DNA from: an uncultured Bacteroidales bacterium
Lineage (GTDB): Bacteria; Bacteroidota; Bacteroidia; Bacteroidales; UBA932
Assembly: GCA_944325435.1 (NCBI GenBank)
Contig: CALVAC010000006.1
Location: 1 to 64,000, forward strand
Length of the DNA: 64,000 bases
Direction of reading: 5' to 3'
Every line of letters starts with the position of its first letter. Position 1 is the stretch's first letter. This document shows, in pieces, positions 15,695-24,178 of this stretch. The notes beneath the pieces were generated by a model, which searched no databases, was not told where the DNA came from, and saw only the letters and a list, made by a program, of their open reading frames with translations. Position numbers and translations under genes: made by a program.

Positions 15695-15893
15695 GATGAT
15701 TCAGACCATATACGGATACGGCATAATTGTCCTGACATTATGGTTTTTCTTATATGCTTTTTACGGGTAAGCTGAAACAGCATTCCCCGCCAAACGGAAA
15801 CTCCGGCACTGGAAAATTCCAGTTATATGAAAAATATTTTCCTTATTTTCGCGGTTTTTATGAATCTTGAATAAACTTGTAAACACTATACAC

Positions 15894-16217
15894 ATGAACT
15901 GGATTATCCTGATTATAGCCGGATGCTTCGAATCCGGTTTTGCTTTCTGTCTGGGGAAAATGAAAGAAGTCTCCGGCACAGCGTGGTGGCTGTGGGGAGC
16001 CGGATTCCTGATCTGCCTGACATTGAGTATGGTCCTGCTTGCCAAGGCAGTCCAGACACTGCCGATAGGGACGGCCTACCCTGTATGGACAGGCATAGGC
16101 GCAGTCGGGACCGTGGTGCTTGGCATCATATTCTTCCATGAACCGGTGTCATTTCTGCGCCTGTTTTTCATCACGACACTCATAGCATCTGTCATTGGAC
16201 TGAAAACAGTGTCATGA
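15894..16217 (+). CDS. Small multidrug resistance (SMR) exporter, Gdx/SugE-like
   Basis: A 107-residue protein with four membrane helices. The essential membrane glutamate is Glu13 (AGCFES), and the third helix region GTAYPVWTGIGAVG matches the Gdx (SugE) branch of SMR rather than the EmrE drug exporters. Gdx proteins export guanidinium. I looked in the leader for a guanidine riboswitch and could not identify one. The start at 15894 (MNWIILIIAG) fits family length; the longer frame adds nine residues. NhaA follows 43 bp downstream and may be co-transcribed. Confidence 0.85.
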   Translation: MNWIILIIAGCFESGFAFCLGKMKEVSGTAWWLWGAGFLICLTLSMVLLAKAVQTLPIGTAYPVWTGIGAVGTVVLGIIFFHEPVSFLRLFFITTLIASVIGLKTVS

Positions 16218-16260
16218 CATCTGCTTAATCACCATATTTTCGAGACCTTATACTTTTTTT

Positions 16261-17619
16261 ATGGAACACCGGCAACAGGCACATCGCGACAGAGGGATTC
16301 TCCGTACTTTCAACAGGTTCTTCAGCAACGAATCCTCAGGAGGAGTGCTGCTTCTGGTATGCACAATCACCGCTGTCACACTTGCATCCATTCCGGGAGG
16401 AGAATGGTTCGACAGGATTTGGGAAACCGAGGCAGGATTTGAAATAGTAGGCTTCTCTATGGACATGTCACTGCGACATTGGGTAAATGACGCACTGATG
16501 GCCATATTCTTTTTCTCGGTCGGGCTGGAGATAAAACGGGAAATGCTTGCCGGACAGCTTTCTTCCTTCAAAAAATCCATCCTGCCCATAATGGCTGCCA
16601 TCGGAGGGATGCTCGTTCCAGCTGCAATATACTGGGCCTTCAATTCGGGACATCCGGAGAGCATCCGGGGCTGGGGCATTCCAATGGCCACAGACATAGC
16701 TTTCGCCATCGGCATCCTGTCCCTCCTTGGCAATCGCGTACCGGCCAGCCTGAAAGTCTTCCTGACCGCCCTTGCCATAGCAGATGACCTTGGGGCAATC
16801 ATCGTACTGGCGATATTCTATCCCACACACGCCATCCATCCCGAACATCTGGGATATGTCGGATTGGTAATGGCCGTCCTTTTCCTGTTCAACAGACTGG
16901 GTGTCAAGGAAAAATATCTTTACATAATACCCGGTGCGGCAATGTGGTATTTCACATACAGGTCAGGGATACACGCCACGATAGCCGGGGTGTTCCTCGC
17001 TATGACGATACCGGCCGGGAACAGGCTCGATGGGATACGGTTCCGGGACAGGATATCCATACTCCTGGAAAAATTCAAACCCTCCGCATCACGCAATTAC
17101 GGTATCCTGAGCAGTCCTGAACAGCAGCATGTCATCCACAGCATAAGGACAGCCGTACTGGATGCAGACCCTCTGCTGCACAGGCTCGAAAGCAGTCTTC
17201 ATCCGATAGTCACCTTTGTAATAATGCCAGTCTTCGCACTGGCGAATGCAGGAGTCGCCCTTGATCTCAGCGCCCTCGCATCCGGAGGACTGTCACCGGT
17301 AACGGCAGGCATACTCTTCGGGCTTCTGGTCGGGAAACCCGCCGGCATCTTCCTTTTCAGTTTCATAGGCATCCGGCTGAAGCTCGCCTCAATGCCTGCA
17401 GGTGTGACTTGGAAACAACTGGCAGCCACAGGAGTCCTTGGAGGCATTGGCTTCACAATGTCCATCTTCATAAACAATCTGGCCTTTGCCGACCCTGCAC
17501 TCGTGGACATCGGCAAGGTCAGCATCCTGATAACATCCGCTCTGGCCGCCATCCTGGGCCTGACAGCCATGTCCCTCTCCTGCAGGAGAGGGTCCGCCCC
17601 GCTGCAGATTCCGGACTGA
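16261..17619 (+). CDS. nhaA: NhaA-type Na+/H+ antiporter
   Basis: A 452-residue membrane protein with the NhaA signature regions: MATDIAFAIGILSLLG with Asp145, and ALAIADDLGAI with the essential aspartate pair Asp175-Asp176, the counterparts of E. coli Asp133, Asp163 and Asp164. The second half holds SSLHPIVTFVIMPVFALANAG and GGIGFTMSIFI. It exchanges internal Na+ for external H+ across the inner membrane. The cytosolic loop at 265-300 is long, as usual in Bacteroidetes forms. It follows the SMR exporter. Confidence 0.9.
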   Translation: MEHRQQAHRDRGILRTFNRFFSNESSGGVLLLVCTITAVTLASIPGGEWFDRIWETEAGFEIVGFSMDMSLRHWVNDALMAIFFFSVGLEIKREMLAGQLSSFKKSILPIMAAIGGMLVPAAIYWAFNSGHPESIRGWGIPMATDIAFAIGILSLLGNRVPASLKVFLTALAIADDLGAIIVLAIFYPTHAIHPEHLGYVGLVMAVLFLFNRLGVKEKYLYIIPGAAMWYFTYRSGIHATIAGVFLAMTIPAGNRLDGIRFRDRISILLEKFKPSASRNYGILSSPEQQHVIHSIRTAVLDADPLLHRLESSLHPIVTFVIMPVFALANAGVALDLSALASGGLSPVTAGILFGLLVGKPAGIFLFSFIGIRLKLASMPAGVTWKQLAATGVLGGIGFTMSIFINNLAFADPALVDIGKVSILITSALAAILGLTAMSLSCRRGSAPLQIPD

Positions 17620-17623
17620 TTCC

Positions 17624-17645
17624 GTGCCTATTCTGTGCCTATTCT
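17624..17645. repeat. Tandem 11-bp repeat GTGCCTATTCT
   Basis: Two exact, adjacent copies (17624-17634 and 17635-17645) just after nhaA and about 14 bases before the -33 box of the efflux promoter. A two-site regulator target is possible. Confidence 0.45.
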
Positions 17646-17658
17646 TGAGGCAAAAAGG

Positions 17659-17688
17659 TTGCGCATACAGATTTTCTGCGTATTTTTG
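17659..17688 (+). promoter_or_regulatory. Promoter of the RND efflux operon
   Basis: TTGC (17659-17662), 18 bases, then TATTTTTG (17681-17688), a perfect TAnnTTTG -7 box. A leader of about 40 bases precedes the adaptor start at 17737. Confidence 0.55.
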
Positions 17689-17736
17689 AAGTCTGGTTAG
17701 TTATATGCCCGTCCAGGGCGTTGAAAAAAGGGATAT

Positions 17737-18951
17737 ATGAAAAAGGAAGAATTTGTCGGCAGGATGGGAGAGACTGCGAAGAAAGTCAGGGAGAAAGGCT
17801 CGCAGGCAGGAGACCTGCTCAAGACTCTGAAATGGTGGCACTGGCTCATCATTGCAGCCGTCCTCGCCGGATGTGCTGTGACTGTGATACTGCTGACACG
17901 GAAGCACCCTGTCACACCGGAAGCTCCGATTGTGGAGACCCAGATGGTGACCCTCAGGGATGTGGAGATATATGGAGAATACCCGGGCAGCATCCGCGCC
18001 CAGCTGTTCGTGGAAGTCAGGGCGAGGGTGGAAGGCTACCTCGAGAAAATGCTGTTTGAAGAAGGGTCGTATGTCAACAAGGACCAGGTCCTGTTCATAA
18101 TCGACCCGAGCCAGTACGAAGCCAAGGTAGAGAAGGCCAAATCCTTGCTGCAGAAGAACAAGGCGCTTGCCCTCAAGGCGGAACGGGATCTGGACAGGAT
18201 CAGGCCCCTGTACGACCAGAAAGCTGCCAGCCAGCTGGATATGGACAACGCCATCGCATCATACGAGAGTGCGGTTGCGGATGTCGGAATGAGCGAAGCG
18301 GATCTGAAACAGGACGAGCTTGCATTGAGCTACACGACTGTCAGGTCTCCGATCAGCGGATATGTCAGCGAGAGCAATGTGGACATCGGGACCCTCGTAG
18401 GCCCCGGAGCACAGTCGCTGCTTACAACAGTTGTCAAGAGCGACACCGTGCTCGTAGAGTTCAAGATGACAGACCTCGACTACCAGAGGAGCAAATCCAC
18501 AAATGTCAACATAGGGCAGTCCGACTCGACAGGGAAATTCGACCCGTATGTGACCATCACCCTTGCGGACAAGTCTGTCTATAAATACAAAGGATATGTG
18601 GACTTCGCGGATCCGCAGGTCGATTCCAGAACGGGGACTTTCCTTGTGAGAGCAGAGATGCCGAACCCCGACCGGGAACTTCTGCCGGGACAGTTCACCA
18701 ATGTCACAATGCTGCTGAATGTTCTGGAAAATGCCGTCGTAGTGCCTACAAAAGCCATTGTAATAGAAAAGAGCGCAGCATATATATGGGTATTGCGGCC
18801 TGATGGGATTGCAGAAAAGCGTTTCATCGAACTCGGCCCGGAAAGCGGGAATGACACTGTAGTGGAAAGGGGACTGCGCCCGGGCGAAAGCATCGTAGTG
18901 GAAGGCTATCACAAGCTTACCCACGGTATGCCGGCACGGAGTGCCTATTGA
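17737..18951 (+). CDS. RND efflux periplasmic adaptor (membrane fusion protein)
   Basis: The N-terminus is cytosolic and charged, with one membrane anchor near residues 33-53 (WHWLIIAAVLAGCAVTVILL), so it is held by a helix rather than a lipid as in AcrA. The lipoyl half-domain motifs RARVEGYLEKMLFEEGSYV and SYTTVRSPISGYVSESNVDIG flank an alpha-hairpin with coiled-coil character (about 120-190). Beta-barrel and membrane-proximal domains follow. The protein bridges pump and channel. It is the first gene of the operon, 63 bp before the pump-channel fusion, with a hairpin in the gap. Confidence 0.88.
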   Translation: MKKEEFVGRMGETAKKVREKGSQAGDLLKTLKWWHWLIIAAVLAGCAVTVILLTRKHPVTPEAPIVETQMVTLRDVEIYGEYPGSIRAQLFVEVRARVEGYLEKMLFEEGSYVNKDQVLFIIDPSQYEAKVEKAKSLLQKNKALALKAERDLDRIRPLYDQKAASQLDMDNAIASYESAVADVGMSEADLKQDELALSYTTVRSPISGYVSESNVDIGTLVGPGAQSLLTTVVKSDTVLVEFKMTDLDYQRSKSTNVNIGQSDSTGKFDPYVTITLADKSVYKYKGYVDFADPQVDSRTGTFLVRAEMPNPDRELLPGQFTNVTMLLNVLENAVVVPTKAIVIEKSAAYIWVLRPDGIAEKRFIELGPESGNDTVVERGLRPGESIVVEGYHKLTHGMPARSAY

Positions 18952-18958
18952 ATAAAAT

Positions 18959-18989
18959 CCGGAATCCTTCGCTGGAAGCCAGATTCCGG
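18959..18989 (+). other. Hairpin between adaptor and pump genes
   Basis: CCGGAATC (18959-18966) pairs with GATTCCGG (18982-18989). The loop contains a second stem CTTC/GAAG. There is no T-run, so it may stabilise or process the message and set the adaptor-to-pump ratio. Confidence 0.45.
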
Positions 18990-19014
18990 TGGCAGACATT
19001 GAACTGACAACAAT

Positions 19015-22000
19015 ATGAAATCTGATTTTTTTATAGATAGACCAGTATTCTCGGCCGTGGTTTCCGCCCTGATAGTCATTGTGGGAATCATCGGCCTTGT
19101 CCAGCTCCCGGTGGACCAGTATCCTCAGATTGTGCCGCCGGTGGTGACAGTCTCGGCATCCTACCCGGGCGCAAGCGCGACGGCAGTGGCCCAGGCTGTG
19201 GCTACACCTATCGAACAGGAACTGAACGGCACTCCGGGTATGCTCTACATGGAGTCCACGAACTCCAACTCCGGAAGTTTCACGGCCACATTGACTTTTG
19301 ACATCACGACAGATGCTGACATCGCGGCAGTGGAAGTGCAGAACCGCGTGAAGGAGGCGGAGGCAAGGCTGCCCGCGGAAGTCGTCCAGAACGGTATTTC
19401 TGTCCAGAAACAGGCCTCCAGCAGGCTCATGACTGTGACAATCCAGTCCGATGACGAGAAATACGATGAAATATACCTCAGCAATTTTGCCACTCTGAAT
19501 GTGCTGGACATGCTCCGCAGGGTGCCTGGAGTCGGCAGGGTCTCCAATGTCGGCAGCCGCTATTACGCGATGCAGATATGGGTCCAGCCCGACAAGCTGG
19601 CGGCTCTCGGGCTCACTGTCCAGGATCTGCAGAAAGCCCTCAAGGACCAGAACCGCGAATCGGCTGCAGGTATGCTCGGGCAGCAGCCTATAGAAGGAGT
19701 CGACATTTCCGTCCCTATCACCGCGACAGGAAGACTTTCTTCAGTGAGCCAGTTCGAGAACATAGTGATAAGGGCGAGCGATGACGGGGCCATCATCAGG
19801 CTGAAGGATGTGGCAAGGGTGTCCCTCGAGGCGCAGTCATATAATACTGAAAGCGGTATCAACGGCGAAAATGCAGCCGTGATGAACCTGTACATGCTTC
19901 CCGGGGCGAACGCCATGGAAGTTGCCGAGAATGTCAAGGCTACACTGGAAGAAATCAGCACGAGCTTCCCTGAAGGGATTACATATAACATCCCGTTCGA
20001 TATGACTACATACATATCGGAGTCGATCCACCATGTGTACAGGACTCTTTTCGAGGCGCTGATACTGGTGATATTAGTGGTCTTCCTGTCATTGCAGAGC
20101 TGGAGGGCGACACTGATTCCTGCGATTGCGGTCCCTATCTCATTGATCGGTACATTCGGTGTGATGCTCGTCTTCGGTTTCTCCCTCAACATGATGACGC
20201 TTCTCGGACTTATCCTTGCCATAGGTATCGTCGTGGATGACGCGATAGTGGTGGTAGAGAATGTGGACAGGATCATGACAGAGGAGCATCTGTCGCCATA
20301 CGAGGCCACCAAGAAGGCAATGAGCGGAATAGGAAGCGCACTGATCGCCATGTCGCTGGTGCTGTGCGCAGTGTTCGTTCCTGTGAGCTTCCTTTCAGGT
20401 ATTACCGGGCAGCTGTTCCGCCAGTTCACCATCACAATCGCCGTATCGGTGATCATATCCACGGTTGTCGCATTGACCCTGAGTCCTGTGATGTGTTCCA
20501 AATTCCTCAAGCCTCATGTTGAGGGTGAAAAGAAGAACTTCATATTCAGAAAGATAAATGAAGGCCTTGCTGCCGGCAACTCGTTCTATGCAAGAATGGT
20601 GAGGGCAAGTCTGAGACATCTTCCGCGGATGTTCGCCATCTTCGGGGTGGCGTGCATCGGTATATGGGTGATGTCGCAGCTCGTCCCGCAGAGTTTCATG
20701 CCTCAGGAGGACCAGGGATATTTCACTGTAGAACTGGAACTCCCTGTCGGAGCGACCCTGGAAAGGACCAGGGTGATCACGGCAAGGGCAATGGATTTCC
20801 TGATGAGGCAGCCGGATATAGAATATGCACTCGATGTATCAGGGTCCAGTCCGCGTATAGGCTCGAGCCAGTCCAACAGCTATATTACCGTGATAATGAA
20901 GCCTTGGAAAGAAAGGGAGGAGAAAGATATCAACAAGACCATGCAGATGGTCCGCGACAGTCTTACTGTCTATCCTGAAAGCAAGGTATATCTCAGCTCT
21001 CCTGCCGTTATCCCGGGACTCGGGACTTCGGGAGGGTTCTCGATGGTGCTTGAAGCCAGGGGTGACTGTTCGTATGAGCAGCTGCAGGCCGCAGTGGACA
21101 CTCTGATGTACTATGCATCGATGCGCAAAGAGCTTACGGGCCTTTCTTCTGACATGCAGCGCGACATCCCTCAGCTGTACTTCGATGCGGACAGGGACAA
21201 GACCCAGCTGCTTGGTGTACCTCTATCGGATGTGTTCTCCACTTTGAAGGCATTCACCGGCTCGGTATATATCAATGACTTCAACATGTTCAACAGGGTC
21301 TACAGGGTATATCTCCAGGCCGATGCCCCGTACAGAGGGGACAGGTCCGACCTCAACCTGTTCTATGTCAGAAGTTCCAGCGGCTCTATGGTTCCTGTCT
21401 CGGCTCTGGGGACGACATCATATACGACAGGTCCCGGAACAATCAAGAGGTTCAACATGTACTACTCGGCCACCATCAACGGAGAAGCGGCGCACGGTGT
21501 CAGCTCCGGACAGGCTATGGACATTCTTGAAGAGATTGTGGATGAACACCTGCCATCCAATGTGGGGGTAGAATGGAGCGGGCTGTCATATCAGGAAAAG
21601 AAAGAGGGCGGCCAGACAGGGCTGGTGCTCGGGCTGTGCCTGCTGTTCGTGTTCCTCTTCCTCGCCGCACAGTACGAGAGCTGGTCGGTGCCTATAGCAG
21701 TCATACTGTCGCTCCCTATAGCCATTGCAGGAGCATATCTCGGCATCCTTGTGCTCGGATATGAGAGCAACATCTATTTCCAGATAGGACTTGTGATGCT
21801 TGTGGGTCTCGTGGCCAAGAACGCCATCCTGATAGTCGAGTTCGCCAAAGAGGAGGTCGAGAAAGGGAGACCGGTGGAGGAAGCAGCCGTCGTGGCCGCC
21901 CAGCTCCGCTTCAGGCCTATCGTCATGACATCTCTGGCATTCATCCTCGGTATGCTGCCTCTGGTGTTCGCTACGGGCCCGGGGTCAGCAAGCCGTCAGG

Positions 22001-23598
22001 ACATCGGCACCGGAGTGTTCTTCGGTATGCTCGTGGCGATAACCGCTGGTATCGTGTTCGTCCCGTTCTTCTTTGTATGGATATACAGGTTGAGAATGAA
22101 ATTCAGCAGAAAGTCCCCGAAGAAACGGAGCGGCGACACAGGCGTTGTACTCCCAGAGGAATCTACTGCCGAATCAGGCAGCGGCAGATCCGGCAGGGGG
22201 AAAGCGATACTGACAATCGCCGTCATAGCAGTCGGGGGGCTGGCAGTCTCCTGCTCTCCGGCGAAATACTGTGCCAGTCCTGAACTGGACATGCCGGAAG
22301 AATTCAATATGGAAATGCCGGAAGACTCTCTGACAGTCGCGGATATGGAATGGTGGAAAATCTATCCTGACACCCTGCTGCAGAAACTGATACGCCAGGC
22401 TCTGGAATACAACAAGGATATGCTCGTGGCCGCAGAAAGGGTCAAGGAGCTGGAATTCCGCTACAGGATACAGAGAGCCGACCTGTGGCCATCTGTCAAT
22501 ATCAATGCTGCAGCGGATGACGAGTACAACAATTACGGCGGGGCCGACCCATCCCATGACCCTGAGATAGGGACGAAAGCATCCCTGACCTGGGAGATAG
22601 ACCTGTGGGGGCATCTGCGGTGGGCAAGCCGGGCCAGAATGTCCGAATATCTGGCCAGTATCGAGGCGCAGAGGGCATTGAAGATGACCCTGATCGCAGA
22701 TGTCGCCACGGCATATTTCGAACTGATGGCACTGGACAACGAGCTTGAGATCATACGCAGCACCCTGACCACACGCCGCGAAGGGGTCCTGCAGGCCAGA
22801 CTGAGGCTTGACGGAGGCCTTACGGATGAGATACCGTACCAGCAGGCGCTTGTGGAGCTTGCCACGACGGAAGCTCTCGTCCCTGACCTTGAGAGACAGG
22901 TCGCACTGAAAGAGAGCGAAATCGCATTCCTTGCAGGCTCCTATCCGACAGTCATTGAACGTTCCAGGACATCGGATGAACTTTCATACCGGGATGCCGT
23001 GCCTATAGGAGTGCCATCCGACCTCCTGTGGAGAAGGCCTGACCTCAGGCAGGCGGAACAGGAGCTCCGTGCTGCGGAAGCAGAAGTCGGAGTGGCGCAG
23101 GCGGAGCGGTTCCCGACACTGACAATCGGGCTGCAGGGAGGTCTGGAAAGCGACTCTTTCCTGGATGTGCTGAAATCGCCTTTCTATTATGCGGTGGCGA
23201 CAGTGGCAGCCCCTGTGTTCCAGTTCAGCAAGAGGAAGGCCGGATTCAAGGCGGCCATCGCCAGATACGAACAGGCCAGGCTCGGATACGAGAAAGCCGT
23301 GATGCAGGCGTTCAGGGAAGTGCATGATGCAGTAGTGACATTCCGGTCCGCCCAGAAGAACACCGATGCCAAGTACGATCTGATGCAGGCTGCCCTAAAA
23401 TATGTGGATCTCACCAACATCCAGTATATCAACGGAGCGATCAGATACCTTGACCTCCTCGATGCGAACAGGGTGTATCTCAATGCACAGGTGGAGTACA
23501 GCAGTGCAGTGATGGACGAATACATAGCTATCGTCAATATCTACAAGGCCCTCGGAGGAGGATGGCAGACAGGAGAGGGTTCTGACAGACAGGAATGA
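19015..23598 (+). CDS. RND multidrug pump fused to its NodT-type outer-membrane channel, 1527 aa
   Basis: Residues 1 to about 1036 are a complete HAE1/AcrB-type pump. It begins FFIDRPVFSAVVSALIVIVG, carries the proton-relay pair Asp408-Asp409 in IVVDDAIVVVEN and Lys935 in LVAKNAILIVEF, and ends in a basic tail. After a Ser/Gly-rich linker the same frame continues through a signal-peptide-like stretch (GKAILTIAVIAVGGLAVSC) with a lipobox cysteine at 1080. A full outer-membrane channel of about 448 residues follows (EWWKIYPDTLLQKLIRQAL, two TolC-like repeats, IYKALGGG end). No stop codon and no ATG or GTG separates them. Signal peptidase II could cut at Cys1080 and free the channel, or the two may stay joined. 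Confidence 0.88.
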   Translation: MKSDFFIDRPVFSAVVSALIVIVGIIGLVQLPVDQYPQIVPPVVTVSASYPGASATAVAQAVATPIEQELNGTPGMLYMESTNSNSGSFTATLTFDITTDADIAAVEVQNRVKEAEARLPAEVVQNGISVQKQASSRLMTVTIQSDDEKYDEIYLSNFATLNVLDMLRRVPGVGRVSNVGSRYYAMQIWVQPDKLAALGLTVQDLQKALKDQNRESAAGMLGQQPIEGVDISVPITATGRLSSVSQFENIVIRASDDGAIIRLKDVARVSLEAQSYNTESGINGENAAVMNLYMLPGANAMEVAENVKATLEEISTSFPEGITYNIPFDMTTYISESIHHVYRTLFEALILVILVVFLSLQSWRATLIPAIAVPISLIGTFGVMLVFGFSLNMMTLLGLILAIGIVVDDAIVVVENVDRIMTEEHLSPYEATKKAMSGIGSALIAMSLVLCAVFVPVSFLSGITGQLFRQFTITIAVSVIISTVVALTLSPVMCSKFLKPHVEGEKKNFIFRKINEGLAAGNSFYARMVRASLRHLPRMFAIFGVACIGIWVMSQLVPQSFMPQEDQGYFTVELELPVGATLERTRVITARAMDFLMRQPDIEYALDVSGSSPRIGSSQSNSYITVIMKPWKEREEKDINKTMQMVRDSLTVYPESKVYLSSPAVIPGLGTSGGFSMVLEARGDCSYEQLQAAVDTLMYYASMRKELTGLSSDMQRDIPQLYFDADRDKTQLLGVPLSDVFSTLKAFTGSVYINDFNMFNRVYRVYLQADAPYRGDRSDLNLFYVRSSSGSMVPVSALGTTSYTTGPGTIKRFNMYYSATINGEAAHGVSSGQAMDILEEIVDEHLPSNVGVEWSGLSYQEKKEGGQTGLVLGLCLLFVFLFLAAQYESWSVPIAVILSLPIAIAGAYLGILVLGYESNIYFQIGLVMLVGLVAKNAILIVEFAKEEVEKGRPVEEAAVVAAQLRFRPIVMTSLAFILGMLPLVFATGPGSASRQDIGTGVFFGMLVAITAGIVFVPFFFVWIYRLRMKFSRKSPKKRSGDTGVVLPEESTAESGSGRSGRGKAILTIAVIAVGGLAVSCSPAKYCASPELDMPEEFNMEMPEDSLTVADMEWWKIYPDTLLQKLIRQALEYNKDMLVAAERVKELEFRYRIQRADLWPSVNINAAADDEYNNYGGADPSHDPEIGTKASLTWEIDLWGHLRWASRARMSEYLASIEAQRALKMTLIADVATAYFELMALDNELEIIRSTLTTRREGVLQARLRLDGGLTDEIPYQQALVELATTEALVPDLERQVALKESEIAFLAGSYPTVIERSRTSDELSYRDAVPIGVPSDLLWRRPDLRQAEQELRAAEAEVGVAQAERFPTLTIGLQGGLESDSFLDVLKSPFYYAVATVAAPVFQFSKRKAGFKAAIARYEQARLGYEKAVMQAFREVHDAVVTFRSAQKNTDAKYDLMQAALKYVDLTNIQYINGAIRYLDLLDANRVYLNAQVEYSSAVMDEYIAIVNIYKALGGGWQTGEGSDRQE

Positions 23599-23616
23599 CA
23601 ATATGGTTTCCGGACA

Positions 23617-24120
23617 ATGTATATAGGACTGATATCTGACACGCACGGGATTTTCGATGACCCGATGATGGCATTTCTGGAGCCGGTGGACGAGATCTGG
23701 CATGCCGGTGATTTCGGTACTCTTGAAACGGTGCGGAAGATATCCGCATTCAAGCCTCTCAAAGGTGTCTACGGCAACTGCGACGGGCAGGAAATCAGAT
23801 TCAGCTGCCCCCTGTACCAGGCATTCGAATGCGAAAGGATGAAGATATTGATGACACATATCGGCGGCTATCCCGGACATTATGACCGCAGGGCACTTGC
23901 CCTGATACAGGAGCACAGGCCTGATATTTTCGTTTGCGGACACTCGCATATCCTGAGGGTAATGAACGACACCCGACGGGGATTTATGGTCATTAATCCA
24001 GGAGCGGCAGGACAATACGGCTTCCATACCGTAAGGACTGCCCTGCGGTTCCACATAGATGATGGCAGGATACACGATATGGAGGTCTATAAGCTCGAAA
24101 AGAAACTGGCAGCGCTCTGA
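23617..24120 (+). CDS. YfcE/MJ0936-family metallophosphodiesterase
   Basis: A 167-residue calcineurin-like phosphoesterase with the metal motifs in order: GLISDTHG (4-11), HAGDFG (29-34), GVYGNCDG (50-57, GNxD), MTHIGGYPG (79-87) and CGHSHILR. Members hydrolyse phosphodiesters with two metal ions; the physiological substrate of this branch is uncertain. It starts 18 bp after the pump-channel gene and ends 58 bp before radA, so it may be carried on either transcript. Confidence 0.85.
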   Translation: MYIGLISDTHGIFDDPMMAFLEPVDEIWHAGDFGTLETVRKISAFKPLKGVYGNCDGQEIRFSCPLYQAFECERMKILMTHIGGYPGHYDRRALALIQEHRPDIFVCGHSHILRVMNDTRRGFMVINPGAAGQYGFHTVRTALRFHIDDGRIHDMEVYKLEKKLAAL

Positions 24121-24178
24121 AACCGGATTCGGGACAAGCGGGACGGAGGACAGGGAAGTGAAACTTAATGGGCAAACG

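Noticed and set aside
15647..15893. Guanidine riboswitch before the SMR gene
   Set aside because: Looked for the conserved ACGR hairpins and the ykkC core; only a plain dyad and scattered ACGG were found.
24059..24178. Longer RadA start at 24059
   Set aside because: It overlaps the phosphodiesterase gene and adds 40 residues before the zinc finger that RadA proteins lack.
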